DNA of 64,000 nt, from the NCBI GenBank assembly GCA_964348665.1, contig CAYGDP010000003.1, positions 62,001-126,000 of the forward strand. Direction: 5' to 3'. Both the position numbers and the translations under genes were made by a program. Position 1 is the first letter of the stretch; each line of letters begins with the position of its first letter. Of this stretch, positions 24,802 to 33,587 are shown piece after piece. The stretch is from CAYGDP01 sp964348665. GTDB lineage: Bacteria; Verrucomicrobiota; Verrucomicrobiia; Palsa-1439; CAYGDP01. Under the pieces are notes generated by a model. The model was not told the origin of the DNA. It searched no databases and saw nothing but the letters and a program-made list of their open reading frames with translations.

Positions 24802-26340
24802 ATGCTCGCCAAAATCTACTCCGCTGCGGTGCATGGCATTGATGCCAGTCCCGTCGAGTGCGAGGTCAATGTCGGCAAAGGCGAAGCGAAGCCCGTCATC
24901 GTCGGCCTTCCCGATACCGCCGTGCGAGAGAGTCTCGACCGCGTCCATACCGCCCTTTCCAACAGCGGCTACCGCTGGCCAGGCAGTCAACGCGTCACCA
25001 TCAATCTCGCCCCGGCGGACGTCCGCAAGGAAGGCCCGAGTTTCGATCTGCCGATTGCACTGGGCCTGATCGCCGCCTCCGAACAATTGATCAGCGACAA
25101 GCTCACCGATTTCTATGTTGTCGGCGAACTTGCATTGACCGGTGGCGTGCGCTCGGTAAAAGGAGTTCTGCCCATTGCGTTACGCGCGAAACGCGCGCGG
25201 CGGCGCGGCGTGATCGTGCCTTTTGAGAATGCTGCCGAGGCGGCGGTCGTCGAGGGATTGGAAGTGTACGGCATCGAAAATCTCCGGCAAGCGGCTGAAT
25301 TTTTGGCGGGCAACATCGAATTGAAACCCAAGCACGTGGACATCAAAAAACTTTTTGCCACTCATGCCCAATACGAAGTGGATTTTTCCGATGTAAAAGG
25401 CCAAGAGAGCGCCAAGCGCGCCCTGGAAATTGCCGCCGCGGGCGGTCACAACATTCTGATGATCGGCCCGCCGGGTGCGGGAAAATCCATGCTGGCCAAG
25501 CGATTGCCGACAATTCTACCGCAGCTTTCGCTCGATGAGGCTCTGGAGACGACAAAGATTCACAGCATCGCGGGCACGCTCGCGCCGAACGCGGGATTGG
25601 TCGGCACGCGCCCGTTCCGCGCGCCGCATCATACCGTCAGCGATGCGGGGTTGCTGGGCGGCACGGCGAATCCGCAACCGGGCGAGGCGAGCTTGGCGCA
25701 CAACGGCGTATTGTTTCTGGATGAGTTGCCGGAGTTTCACCGGAACGTGCTGGAGGTGTTGCGTCAGCCGCTCGAAGAAGGGGCGGTGACGATCGCGCGC
25801 GCGGCCAACACGGCGACGTTCCCCTGCGAGTTCATGCTGGTCGCGGCGATGAATCCCTGCCCGTGCGGTTTTTTTGGGGACGCCAAACGCGAGTGCCGTT
25901 GTGGACCGAACTCGGTTCAAAAATATCGCAATCGTGTCAGCGGCCCGTTGCTCGACCGCATTGATATCCACATCGAAGTGCCGGCGCTGAAAGAGCGCGA
26001 GTTGCTGCGGGACGGCAGCGGCGAAGCGTCGGAGAACGTGCGCTCACGTGTCGAGCGGGCGCGGGAGATTCAGCGGAAGCGGTTCGCGGCGCGCCGGAAA
26101 ATTTTTTGCAACGCGCGGATGGGCGCGAAGGAACTGAAAGAGCATTGCAAACTGAACGAGGACTCGCTGGAGATGCTGCGATCGGCCATGGGCCAGCTCA
26201 ACTTTTCCGCGCGCGCCTACGATCGCATCCTGAAAGTTGCGCGCACCATTGCCGACCTGGAAGCCAGCGAGCGCATCCAGTCACATCATCTCTCCGAGGC
26301 CGTCCAGTATCGAACCCTCGATCGTCAGCTTTGGGTATGA
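24802..26340 (+). CDS. comM: YifB/ComM family AAA+ ATPase (Mg-chelatase-like)
   Basis: 512-residue ComM-like helicase, implicated in branch migration during natural transformation. An N-terminal Lon-like domain (about 20-170) is followed by the AAA+ module with Walker A GPPGAGKSML (about 228-237), Walker B LFLDELPEF and a Zn-like CPCGFFGDAKRECRC segment, then the C-terminal domain. A weak promoter (TTGCTC, 17, TACGCT) ends 6 bases before the ATG. It overlaps the CPxCG gene (ATGA). Confidence 0.93.
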   Translation: MLAKIYSAAVHGIDASPVECEVNVGKGEAKPVIVGLPDTAVRESLDRVHTALSNSGYRWPGSQRVTINLAPADVRKEGPSFDLPIALGLIAASEQLISDKLTDFYVVGELALTGGVRSVKGVLPIALRAKRARRRGVIVPFENAAEAAVVEGLEVYGIENLRQAAEFLAGNIELKPKHVDIKKLFATHAQYEVDFSDVKGQESAKRALEIAAAGGHNILMIGPPGAGKSMLAKRLPTILPQLSLDEALETTKIHSIAGTLAPNAGLVGTRPFRAPHHTVSDAGLLGGTANPQPGEASLAHNGVLFLDELPEFHRNVLEVLRQPLEEGAVTIARAANTATFPCEFMLVAAMNPCPCGFFGDAKRECRCGPNSVQKYRNRVSGPLLDRIDIHIEVPALKERELLRDGSGEASENVRSRVERAREIQRKRFAARRKIFCNARMGAKELKEHCKLNEDSLEMLRSAMGQLNFSARAYDRILKVARTIADLEASERIQSHHLSEAVQYRTLDRQLWV

Positions 26341-26516
26341 ACGATTTCGCGACGATTCAATGCCCGCATTGCGGGGAGAATTTCGAGCTTGCGCTGGACG
26401 TGAGCGAAGGCAGCGGGGAATTCATCGTGGACTGTGAAGTTTGTTGCCGTCCGATGACGGTGACGGTGCTAATCAGCGCTGGAGAAGTGGGAGACGTGCG
26501 GGTTACCGCTGCGTGA
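26337..26516 (+). CDS. CPxCG-motif cysteine-rich small protein
   Basis: 59-residue protein with two cysteine pairs (IQCPHCGE and VDCEVCCRP) forming a probable zinc ribbon, as in the family of CPXCG-motif cysteine-rich proteins. Translationally coupled to comM by ATGA overlap. Function unknown. Confidence 0.82.
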   Translation: MNDFATIQCPHCGENFELALDVSEGSGEFIVDCEVCCRPMTVTVLISAGEVGDVRVTAA

Positions 26517-26555
26517 AGAGCTGATCTTTGGCGGGCTTGTCCGCCGTAGGAGGAC

Positions 26556-26584
26556 TTGCTTTTTGGTGCGGCGCGCCTTATCAA
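26556..26584 (+). promoter_or_regulatory. predicted leaderless promoter of ppnP
   Basis: -35 TTGCTT (26556-26561), 17-base spacer, -10 TATCAA (26579-26584); the ATG at 26591 follows after 6 bases. A small hairpin GGCGGGCTTGTCCGCC (26530-26545) precedes it. Confidence 0.5.
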
Positions 26585-26590
26585 TCGGTC

Positions 26591-26920
26591 ATGGCAACCA
26601 TCCCACAACAATTCCCCGGCGTCACCGCCGTTGCGAAGGCGAACATTTATTTCGATGGCAAAGTGGTGAGCCATTCGATCCTTTTGGCCGACGGCAGCAA
26701 GAAAACGCTCGGGCTGATTTATCCCGGCGAGTTTCATTTCGGCACGGACGCGGCGGAGCGAATGGAGATCATATCGGGCGCTTGCCGAGTGAAACCGGAC
26801 GGACAAAAGGCGTGGCGCGAGGTTTCCGCAGGCGAAGCGTTTGAGGTGTCGGCAAAATCGGGCTTTCACATCGAGGTGACACAAGGCATTTGCGAATACA
26901 TCTGCTCGTTTCTGAAGTGA
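26591..26920 (+). CDS. ppnP: pyrimidine/purine nucleoside phosphorylase PpnP-like cupin
   Basis: 109-residue single-domain cupin of the DUF1255/PpnP family (usual length about 95-105), which phosphorolyses several nucleosides. Typical segments are KANIYFDGKVVSHSI, LGLIYPGEFHFGTDAAERMEI and a final YICSFL. The ATG lies 6 bases behind a -10 hexamer. A T-loop hairpin at 26949-26970 follows. Confidence 0.88.
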   Translation: MATIPQQFPGVTAVAKANIYFDGKVVSHSILLADGSKKTLGLIYPGEFHFGTDAAERMEIISGACRVKPDGQKAWREVSAGEAFEVSAKSGFHIEVTQGICEYICSFLK

Positions 26921-26948
26921 CCCTCTGCACGTACGGGATAGATTGGAA

Positions 26949-26970
26949 TTTTCTGATTTTTTTCAGAAAA
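26949..26970. other. A/T-rich hairpin between ppnP and hppA
   Basis: TTTTCTGA and TCAGAAAA arms around six T. It stands just upstream of the hppA -35; too A/T-rich to be a strong terminator, so it may be a promoter-upstream or weak termination structure. Confidence 0.35.
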
Positions 26971-26974
26971 AGAC

Positions 26975-27002
26975 TTGCGTTCGCGCGGCACGTGGATATA
27001 GT
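26975..27002 (+). promoter_or_regulatory. predicted promoter of hppA
   Basis: -35 TTGCGT (26975-26980), 16-base spacer, -10 TATAGT (26997-27002). The leader would be about 105 bases; no riboswitch fold was recognised in it. Confidence 0.55.
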
Positions 27003-27114
27003 GCCGAGCCTTCCGCCGCAACGGTCGGACGGGGGAGTAGTCTGATTCGTGGCTCGCCGCATCGGTCGCGTGAGTCGAGAGAGTTTCCTTTTTATCATAA
27101 AAACAGGACGCACT

Positions 27115-29163
27115 ATGTCTCTGCATTGGAGTCTTTACTTGGTGGTTGCCGTGGCGCTGGCTATGCTGGCGTACTGTGGACGGCTGTATCAATTCATTCG
27201 TCGCCAGAGCGCGGGCGACGCGCGGATGGAAACGATCGCCAGTGCGATCCGCACTGGAGCGATGGCTTTTCTGCGCCGCGAATATACCATTCTCGCCATT
27301 TATTCGATTGTGGTGTCCATAGGACTGGCCCTCTTGAGCAAGGGGCAAGCGCTCGCGTTTTTGGCAGGGGCGGTTTTGGCCGCGCTGACCGGCTGGATTG
27401 GAATGCGCGTGGCGACCAAGTCGAACGTGCGCACGGCGCAAGCGGCCACCGAATCGTTGTCGCGCGCGCTCAAGGTGTCATTCGCGAGTGGCACGATCAT
27501 GGGGTTGTGTGCGGTGAGCGTGGCGTTATTGGGTCTGGTTGGCGTCTTGCTGGCGAGTGGCACAAATGCCACGGGTAATCCCAACACGGATTATCTTTTC
27601 GGATTTGGGCTTGGTTGCGCGTCCATCGCCCTCTTCATGCGCGTCGGGGGCGGCATTTACACCAAAGCGGCGGACGTCGGCGCGGATTTGGTTGGCAAGG
27701 TCGAGTATGATTTTCCAGAAGACGACCCGCGCAATCCTGCGGTCGTCGCGGATAACGTTGGCGACAATGTTGGCGACGTGGCAGGGATGGGTGCGGATCT
27801 TTACGACAGTTATGTGGTCACGATGGTGGCGGCTTTGCTAATTGGCGTGGCGCATTTCCCAAATGATTCTCTTGCTCAATTATTTCCTTTGCTGGCGGGC
27901 GCGGCGGGATTGCTCTGCTGCTGGTTGGCGTCGTTTTTCGTCCGCGCGGCGGAGCCGGACGAGGTGCAAGGGGCGTTGCGGGTAGGGCTATGGATCGCGA
28001 CGGCGCTGACCGTGCTCACGTCGTTTGGGTTGTGTTTCGCCTGTTTTCCTCGGGAGACCGCCTTGAAAATTTTCTACGCGACCTGCGCGGGCGTTGTGAC
28101 AGGTGGATTGGTGGGGCTTTGCACGGAGTATTTCACCAGCGCGCAGTTTCGGCCCACGAAATTCATCGCCAAACAAGCGGAGACCGGCGCGGCGTCAAAC
28201 ATCATGGCAGGTTTAACCGTCGGTCTGATCTCACCGGCCATTCCAGTTCTTATCATCGGCGTGGCGGTATTGGTGTCGCATCATTTTGCCGGCGTGTATG
28301 GCGTGGCGATCGCAGGCGTCGGGATGCTTTCGACACTCGGGATGGCTCTGGCGGTGGACGCGTATGGCCCTGTCGCCGACAACGCCGGCGGCATCGCGCA
28401 GATGGCAAAACTTCCCGCGCAAGTGCGCGAGCGCACGGACGCACTGGATTCGGCGGGCAACACCACGGCCGCCATCGGCAAAGGATTTGCGATTGGATCG
28501 GCTGGTCTAACCGTTCTCGCGTTGCTGGTCGCGTATGCCGAGGAAGCGGGGTTGGTGCCGAAAGAAGGAGCAGCGCCCGCCGTGAAAGGAGCATCGGCAG
28601 TCGTCTCCACCGGAGTGAACATTCTTGATCCGATCGTGTTGGTAGGCCTCTTTATAGGCGGTATTTTGCCGTTTGCGTTTTGCGCGCTTTGTATGAATGG
28701 CGTCGCGGTGGCTGCGTTTGACATGATCAAAGAGGTCCGCCGCCAATTCGCCGAAATCCCCGGACTCTTGCATGGCAAGGCCGAGCCTGACCATGCCCGG
28801 TGCGTGGACATCGCCACGCTGGGCGCGCTGCGCGCGATGATCGTGCCCAGCTTATTGGTGCTCCTCGCGCCCATTGCTGTCTATTTCCTCCTCGGCAAAG
28901 CTGCGCTCGCGGCCATGCTCACCGGCGCGCTCGTCGCGGGGATGCTGCTCGGCATCACCATGGCCAACAGCGGCGGCGCGTGGGACAACGCCAAGAAACT
29001 CATCGAACAACGCCCCGGCGGCAAAGGCAGCGCCGAACACAAAGCCAGCATCGTCGGCGACACCGTCGGCGACCCCTTCAAAGATACTGCCGGTCCCTCG
29101 ATCAACATCCTCATCAAAATGATGAGCATCATTGCGATGCTCCTGCTGATGCTGGTGAAATAA
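27115..29163 (+). CDS. hppA: membrane-bound ion-pumping pyrophosphatase (K+-dependent type)
   Basis: 682-residue polytopic pyrophosphatase that couples PPi hydrolysis to H+ or Na+ export. The substrate-binding motif DVGADLVGKVEYDFPEDDPRNPAVVADNVGDNVGD is present at about 198 onward, and the C-terminal DNAKK and GDTVGDPFKDTAGPS. GNTTAAIGKGFAIGSAGL has Ala and Gly at the two positions that mark the K+-dependent subfamily (K+-independent enzymes have Lys). The ATG at 27115 begins a hydrophobic N-terminus; upstream in-frame codons are not conserved-looking. Whether it pumps H+ or Na+ cannot be told. Confidence 0.95.
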   Translation: MSLHWSLYLVVAVALAMLAYCGRLYQFIRRQSAGDARMETIASAIRTGAMAFLRREYTILAIYSIVVSIGLALLSKGQALAFLAGAVLAALTGWIGMRVATKSNVRTAQAATESLSRALKVSFASGTIMGLCAVSVALLGLVGVLLASGTNATGNPNTDYLFGFGLGCASIALFMRVGGGIYTKAADVGADLVGKVEYDFPEDDPRNPAVVADNVGDNVGDVAGMGADLYDSYVVTMVAALLIGVAHFPNDSLAQLFPLLAGAAGLLCCWLASFFVRAAEPDEVQGALRVGLWIATALTVLTSFGLCFACFPRETALKIFYATCAGVVTGGLVGLCTEYFTSAQFRPTKFIAKQAETGAASNIMAGLTVGLISPAIPVLIIGVAVLVSHHFAGVYGVAIAGVGMLSTLGMALAVDAYGPVADNAGGIAQMAKLPAQVRERTDALDSAGNTTAAIGKGFAIGSAGLTVLALLVAYAEEAGLVPKEGAAPAVKGASAVVSTGVNILDPIVLVGLFIGGILPFAFCALCMNGVAVAAFDMIKEVRRQFAEIPGLLHGKAEPDHARCVDIATLGALRAMIVPSLLVLLAPIAVYFLLGKAALAAMLTGALVAGMLLGITMANSGGAWDNAKKLIEQRPGGKGSAEHKASIVGDTVGDPFKDTAGPSINILIKMMSIIAMLLLMLVK

Positions 29164-29171
29164 TAAAGTGG

Positions 29172-29191
29172 CACAGGCATCCCTGCCTGTG
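29172..29191. repeat. small hairpin repeat behind hppA
   Basis: CACAGGCATCCCTGCCTGTG: 8-bp stem, related in design to half-elements at 6905 and 63846. Possibly also ends hppA transcription. Confidence 0.45.
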
Positions 29192-29210
29192 GTTTGATGG
29201 AAAAGAATCC

Positions 29211-29747
29211 ATGCGCCCTATCCTCAAAACCAGACGCCTTCTCTTGCGCGACTTTTGCGAGGACGACTGGCGCGCGGTACACGAGTACGCGAGCGATCCG
29301 CGCGTGGTTCGCCACATGATTTGGGGGCCGAACACGGTGCGGCAAACCAAACGATTTATCCGGGAAATCCTCGCCAGCCAACGCAAGAAGCCGCGGGACG
29401 AATTTGAATTAGCCGTGATTCGGCGATCCGACAATCTCCTCCTGGGCGGGTGCGGCATTCGCATCAAAAGTTTCACCAATCGCGATGGGGACATCGGTTA
29501 CGTGTTTCGCCGCGATGTTTGGGGGCAAGGCTACGCGACGGAAGCGGCACGCGCGGTTCTCGATTATGGGTTTCGTCGGCTCAAACTGCATCGCATCTGG
29601 GCGACCTGCGACGTGAAGAACAAAGGTAGCGCCCGTGTCCTCGAAAAAATCGGCATGACACGCGAAGGTCGTCTCCGCAAGAATGTCCGGATGCGCGGCA
29701 GCTGGCGCGATTCCTATCTCTACGCGGTAGTAAAATCCAACCGCTGA
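29211..29747 (+). CDS. GNAT family acetyltransferase (RimJ/RimL-like)
   Basis: 178-residue N-acetyltransferase: LKTRRLLLRDFCEDDWRAVHEYASDP at the start, acetyl-CoA loop GYVFRRDVWGQGYATEAARAVLDYGF and KNKGSARVLEKIGMTREG, all typical of the RimJ/RimL group that acetylates amino groups of proteins or small molecules. The specific substrate is unknown. It lies between hppA and recA on the same strand. Confidence 0.88.
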   Translation: MRPILKTRRLLLRDFCEDDWRAVHEYASDPRVVRHMIWGPNTVRQTKRFIREILASQRKKPRDEFELAVIRRSDNLLLGGCGIRIKSFTNRDGDIGYVFRRDVWGQGYATEAARAVLDYGFRRLKLHRIWATCDVKNKGSARVLEKIGMTREGRLRKNVRMRGSWRDSYLYAVVKSNR

Positions 29748-29814
29748 CGGCGCTCCCAAATCCGGATGTAAGAACAAAATTACGAGTGAGATGACTTCAC
29801 CAGACCATCGATAA

Positions 29815-29902
29815 TGTAGCGGCGGTCTGCGACCGCCGAGGGTTCAAGGGAAAATGATTCGACGCTCATACTTGTTCGCCTATGGCGGAGAGCGCCGCTA
29901 CA
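29815..29902. repeat. palindromic intergenic repeat (TGTAGCGGCG family)
   Basis: 88 bp from TGTAGCGGCGGTCTGCGACC to GAGAGCGCCGCTACA; ends are inverted repeats and the left half also folds alone. Lies between the acetyltransferase and recA. Confidence 0.7.
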
Positions 29903-29966
29903 ATCCGGAATTAAATTGCTGTTACAGATAATCCCTTACGTCTGGATTTGGGGCGTTGCATCGGCA

Positions 29967-29994
29967 TTGACAGTTGCGCTTGATTCCGATAAGA
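29967..29994 (+). promoter_or_regulatory. predicted promoter of recA
   Basis: -35 TTGACA (29967-29972), 16-base spacer, -10 ATAAGA (29989-29994), 22 bases before the ATG. No recognisable E. coli-type LexA box is seen here. Confidence 0.45.
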
Positions 29995-30016
29995 GCGAGC
30001 GCACCAAGGAGGAAGT

Positions 30017-31063
30017 ATGGCTGCCAAACAAGAAACGAAAACTCCCGCAAAAGAAAAAGATACCCGGAGCAAAAACCTCGACATAGCGCTTTCGAGCATC
30101 GAGAAGCAATATGGCCAAGGATCAATCATGCGGCTTGGTGTTCAACAGGCAAAGGTCAAAATCCCGGTCATCCCCACCGGGGCGCTTGCATTGGACATTG
30201 CTCTTGGCGTGGGCGGCGTGCCGCGCGGACGGATTGTGGAGATTTACGGTCCCGAGAGCAGCGGTAAAACGACGCTGATGCTTCACATCATCGCCAACGC
30301 GCAAAAAAAGGGGGGATTGGCGGCATTCATTGATGCCGAGCACGCGCTCGATCCCGCCTACGCAAAAAAAATCGGGGTCAACCTCGACGACCTACTGGTT
30401 TCGCAACCGGACAGTGGCGAGGAAGCGCTCACGATCGCCGAAACACTCGTGCGCTCCAACGCGCTCGATGTGATTGTGGTGGACTCGGTTGCTGCGCTTG
30501 TGCCGAGGTCGGAGCTGGAGGGCGAGATGGGGCAGGCCACCGTGGGCGCGCAGGCGCGCCTGATGGGGCAAGCCATGAGAAAACTCACGGCGCTGGTTCA
30601 CAAATCCAATGTGTGCCTCATTTTCACCAACCAAATTCGTGAAAAAATCGGCGTCATGTTCGGCAGTCCCGAAACTACGCCGGGCGGGCGCGCGCTGAAG
30701 TTCTATGCCAGCGTCCGACTCGATATCCGCCGTATCCAGCTCATCAAAGACGCCGACCGGGTGGTTGGCAATCACACCCGGGTCAAGGTGGTAAAAAACA
30801 AGTGTGCGCCGCCCTTTGGCGAGGCGGAATTCGACATTATGTATGCCGAAGGCATTTCGCGCGAAGGGTCCATCCTCGATATGGCCACGGAAAAAGGCGT
30901 GGTCGAGAAAAAAGGCGCGTGGCTGCAATTCAACGGCGAGATGATCGGGCAAGGGCGCGACGCCGCGCGGCAATTTCTGAAAGAAAAGCCCGACCTGACC
31001 CTGAAAATCGCGGCTGCGGTCTACGAAAAAATTGCGGCGCCGCCAACCGCCACTAAGGGGTAA
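30017..31063 (+). CDS. recA: recombinase RecA
   Basis: 348-residue RecA, the ATP-dependent strand-exchange protein of homologous recombination and SOS induction. Walker A GPESSGKTTLML, EHALDPAYAKKIGVNLDDLLVSQPD, the L2 loop TNQIREKIGVMFGSPETTPGGRALKFYASVRLDIRR and the C-terminal domain are all present. The N-terminal extension of about 15 residues (KQETKTPAKEKD) is charged. A strong AAGGAGGA site at 30005-30012 precedes the ATG. Confidence 0.98.
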   Translation: MAAKQETKTPAKEKDTRSKNLDIALSSIEKQYGQGSIMRLGVQQAKVKIPVIPTGALALDIALGVGGVPRGRIVEIYGPESSGKTTLMLHIIANAQKKGGLAAFIDAEHALDPAYAKKIGVNLDDLLVSQPDSGEEALTIAETLVRSNALDVIVVDSVAALVPRSELEGEMGQATVGAQARLMGQAMRKLTALVHKSNVCLIFTNQIREKIGVMFGSPETTPGGRALKFYASVRLDIRRIQLIKDADRVVGNHTRVKVVKNKCAPPFGEAEFDIMYAEGISREGSILDMATEKGVVEKKGAWLQFNGEMIGQGRDAARQFLKEKPDLTLKIAAAVYEKIAAPPTATKG

Positions 31064-31112
31064 AAAAAGGCGTTTGAAAGATCGAGTCGGGGCGCCGTCT
31101 GGAAATGCGCGC

Positions 31113-31142
31113 TTGCTCAAACCCGATGGTCGAGGCTACAAC
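31113..31142 (+). promoter_or_regulatory. predicted leaderless promoter of waaA
   Basis: -35 TTGCTC (31113-31118), 18-base spacer, -10 TACAAC (31137-31142); the ATG at 31150 follows after 7 bases. Confidence 0.45.
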
Positions 31143-31149
31143 TTCCCCG

Positions 31150-32460
31150 ATGTGGTGGCTCTACAATGTTCTGTTTCCAATTGGGTTCCTGCTGCTCTCA
31201 CCGTTTTATTTTTGGAAGATGGCGCGGCGCGGGAATTGGCGGGCGGGGTTTGGACAGCGATTCGGCGTTTATGACGACGATTTTCGCACGGAAATCGGCA
31301 GTGGCGTGGATGTTTGGATCCAGGCGGTCAGCGTGGGCGAGGTAGGAATTGCGTTGGCGTTGATCGCAAAGCTGAAAGAGCGGCAGCCGAATTTGCGGGT
31401 GGCGTTGACAACAACGACCAGCACGGGACAAGCCGAGGCGCTTAAGCGCGCACCGAGCGATGTCTCTGTCGCGTATTTCCCCTTGGATTGGTCGCCGATT
31501 ACGAGGCGAGCACTGGCGTTGTTTCGGCCCAAGCTGTTCGTCATTGTCGAGACGGAGATTTGGCCGAACGCCATTCGATTGGCGAAACAATCCGGGGTGA
31601 AAGTCGCGTTGGTAAATGGGCGGATCTCGGACAAAAGTTTCTCCCGTTATTCAACGTTTTCGTTCTGTCTGCGTGGAATTTTTTCTCAATTGGATTTGGT
31701 GCTAACGCAGTCGGCGGAAGAGGGCAAGCGCTTCTCGGAATTGGGCGCGAGGAACGACGCGATTAGGCCTACAGGGCAGATCAAGTTTGACCTCGGCGCG
31801 GGTGATATCCCAGTGGCGGATGGAGCATGGAAGGCATTGGAGCATTGTGGGGTGAAAAAAGACCGGCGGATATGGGTTTGCGGGAGCACGTTTTCTGGAG
31901 AGGAAGAAATTTGCCTGCGAGTGGCGAATCGGCTGCGGGAAAAGTTTCCCGATTTATTTCTGGTCCTGGTGCCGCGACATGCGGAACGCGCAGGCGAAGT
32001 CATTGGATTGGCGGAGAAGGTGAAAGTCCAAATGGCGGTGCGGTCGAGGTTGGATGCAGAAGCGACCGCCGTGAGGAGCGTCACCAATCCGGATTGTTTG
32101 CTGGTAGATACAACCGGAGAGTTGCGCGGTTTTTATGAGACTGCCAGCGTGGTGTTTGTGGGAAAGAGCCTGACGGCGCACGGGGGGCAGAATCCGATTG
32201 AGCCGGTTGCAGCGGGCAAGGCAATTCTGGTCGGGCCATACATGGAAAATTTTCGCGATGTGATGGCGGAGTTTCGGCGCGCTGGCGCAGTGCAAGAAGT
32301 GAGCGGGGAGGAGGAGTTGGCGACGGAGCTGGCTCGTTTGCTGGAGGATGAAGCAGCGCGGCGTGACCTCGGTACGCGTGCGCGAGGTGTCGTAGAGAAA
32401 AATCGCGGCGCGCTGGCGAGAACTCTGGAGGAGTTGAACAGACTTTTAAGGTCTCCCTGA
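31150..32460 (+). CDS. waaA: 3-deoxy-D-manno-octulosonic acid (Kdo) transferase
   Basis: 436-residue GT30 glycosyltransferase that adds Kdo from CMP-Kdo to lipid A precursor at the inner membrane, proof of an LPS-type outer membrane. The N-terminal membrane anchor (WWLYNVLFPIGFLLLSPFYF), GVDVWIQAVSVGEVGIALALI with the catalytic Glu, ETEIWPNAIRLAK and the C-terminal VFVGKSLTAHGGQNPIEPVAAGKAILVGPYMENF are typical. ATG at 31150 is chosen over upstream 31105 and 31126 because it begins the anchor and lies 7 bases behind a -10. Confidence 0.93.
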   Translation: MWWLYNVLFPIGFLLLSPFYFWKMARRGNWRAGFGQRFGVYDDDFRTEIGSGVDVWIQAVSVGEVGIALALIAKLKERQPNLRVALTTTTSTGQAEALKRAPSDVSVAYFPLDWSPITRRALALFRPKLFVIVETEIWPNAIRLAKQSGVKVALVNGRISDKSFSRYSTFSFCLRGIFSQLDLVLTQSAEEGKRFSELGARNDAIRPTGQIKFDLGAGDIPVADGAWKALEHCGVKKDRRIWVCGSTFSGEEEICLRVANRLREKFPDLFLVLVPRHAERAGEVIGLAEKVKVQMAVRSRLDAEATAVRSVTNPDCLLVDTTGELRGFYETASVVFVGKSLTAHGGQNPIEPVAAGKAILVGPYMENFRDVMAEFRRAGAVQEVSGEEELATELARLLEDEAARRDLGTRARGVVEKNRGALARTLEELNRLLRSP

Positions 32461-32489
32461 CAAGAGGCAACCGGAAGGCGGGAGAATTG

Positions 32490-33581
32490 CTAACCGAGGA
32501 TGCCTTTGTCTTCGCTCAAGAAGATTCCCTTGAGGTTCATTTCGAGTGCTTGGCGGTTGGTGGCGCGTTCGAGAGCGTCTTTTTCGGTAACCATGCGGGA
32601 TTTGATCAATTTGTAGAGGGCTTGATTGAACGTTTGCATTCCATCTTCCTGGCCGGCCGAGATGGCATTGGGCAATTTCTCGAGACGGTTTTCCTCAATC
32701 AGTTTTCGGACAGACGGGGTGTTGAGCATGATTTCGACCGCGGGAACGACGCCGCCCGAAATGGCAGGGCAGAGGCGCTGGGAGACGACGGCTTGGAAAG
32801 CGGACGCGAATTGCGTTCGTACCATGTCGCGATCTTCTTGCGGGAAAAAGTCCAGGATACGACCAACGCTGGCGGCGGAATTGGAGCAATGGAGGGTGCT
32901 TAAGACCAAGTGACCTGTGTCGGCGGCGGAGATGGCTGCCATGAGGGATTCGGCATCTCGCATTTCGCCGATCATGATGATGTCGGGGTCCTGACGGAGG
33001 ACGCGTTTGAGCGCAGTATTGAAGTCGGGAGTATCGAGACCGATCTCGCGTTGTTCAATGACGGATTTTACGTCGGCGAAAACATATTCGATAGGGTCTT
33101 CCAGGGTAACGATGTGCCGCCGGTAATTGGAGTTGATGTAATTGAGCATTGCCGCCAGCGTGGTGGATTTTCCCGAACCGGTTGTTCCGACCAATAAGAT
33201 GATGCCCCGGTGTTTCTCTGCGATTTTTTTCATGCTTTCCACGGGAACATTGATGTCCTGAAACGTCGGAATTTTATTTTTCACGTTACGCATGACCATC
33301 GCCATGCGACCGCGCTGCTGAAAGACGTTTACGCGGAAGCGCGCCAAGTCGGCGAGCCGGTAGGAAAAATCTGCCTCTCGAAACTTTCCATACGCTTCCC
33401 GGAGGTGCTTAGGAAGGATCCCGTCAATCAATTCGCAGAGCTGGTCCTCGGTCAACGGCTGCATCTCCACGTCATAGAGTTCGCGCGAGATGCGCACCAC
33501 AGGGGCGATATCCGCTTTCAGATGTACATCTGAAGCATTGTTCTTGACGGCAAATTCGAGGAGCTGGGTAAGAAAGTCCAT
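32490..33581 (-). CDS. pilT: type IV pilus retraction ATPase PilT
   Basis: 363-residue hexameric retraction ATPase. The N-terminal PAS-like domain (NASDVHLKADIAPVVRI) is followed by Walker A LVGTTGSGKSTTLAAML, Asp box TLEDPIEYVFAD, Walker B PDIIMIGEMRDAES and His box GHLVLSTLHCSNSAASVGRI. Six bases behind the PilZ-like gene. A second PilT-like protein is at 61080, so retraction may be split between two motors. Confidence 0.93.
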   Translation of the reverse strand: MDFLTQLLEFAVKNNASDVHLKADIAPVVRISRELYDVEMQPLTEDQLCELIDGILPKHLREAYGKFREADFSYRLADLARFRVNVFQQRGRMAMVMRNVKNKIPTFQDINVPVESMKKIAEKHRGIILLVGTTGSGKSTTLAAMLNYINSNYRRHIVTLEDPIEYVFADVKSVIEQREIGLDTPDFNTALKRVLRQDPDIIMIGEMRDAESLMAAISAADTGHLVLSTLHCSNSAASVGRILDFFPQEDRDMVRTQFASAFQAVVSQRLCPAISGGVVPAVEIMLNTPSVRKLIEENRLEKLPNAISAGQEDGMQTFNQALYKLIKSRMVTEKDALERATNRQALEMNLKGIFLSEDKGILG

Positions 33582-33587
33582 GAAGGG

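Noticed and set aside
29903..30016. LexA operator before recA
   Set aside because: No CTG-N10-CAG or GAAC-N4-GTTC-type palindrome found; a lineage-specific box cannot be excluded.
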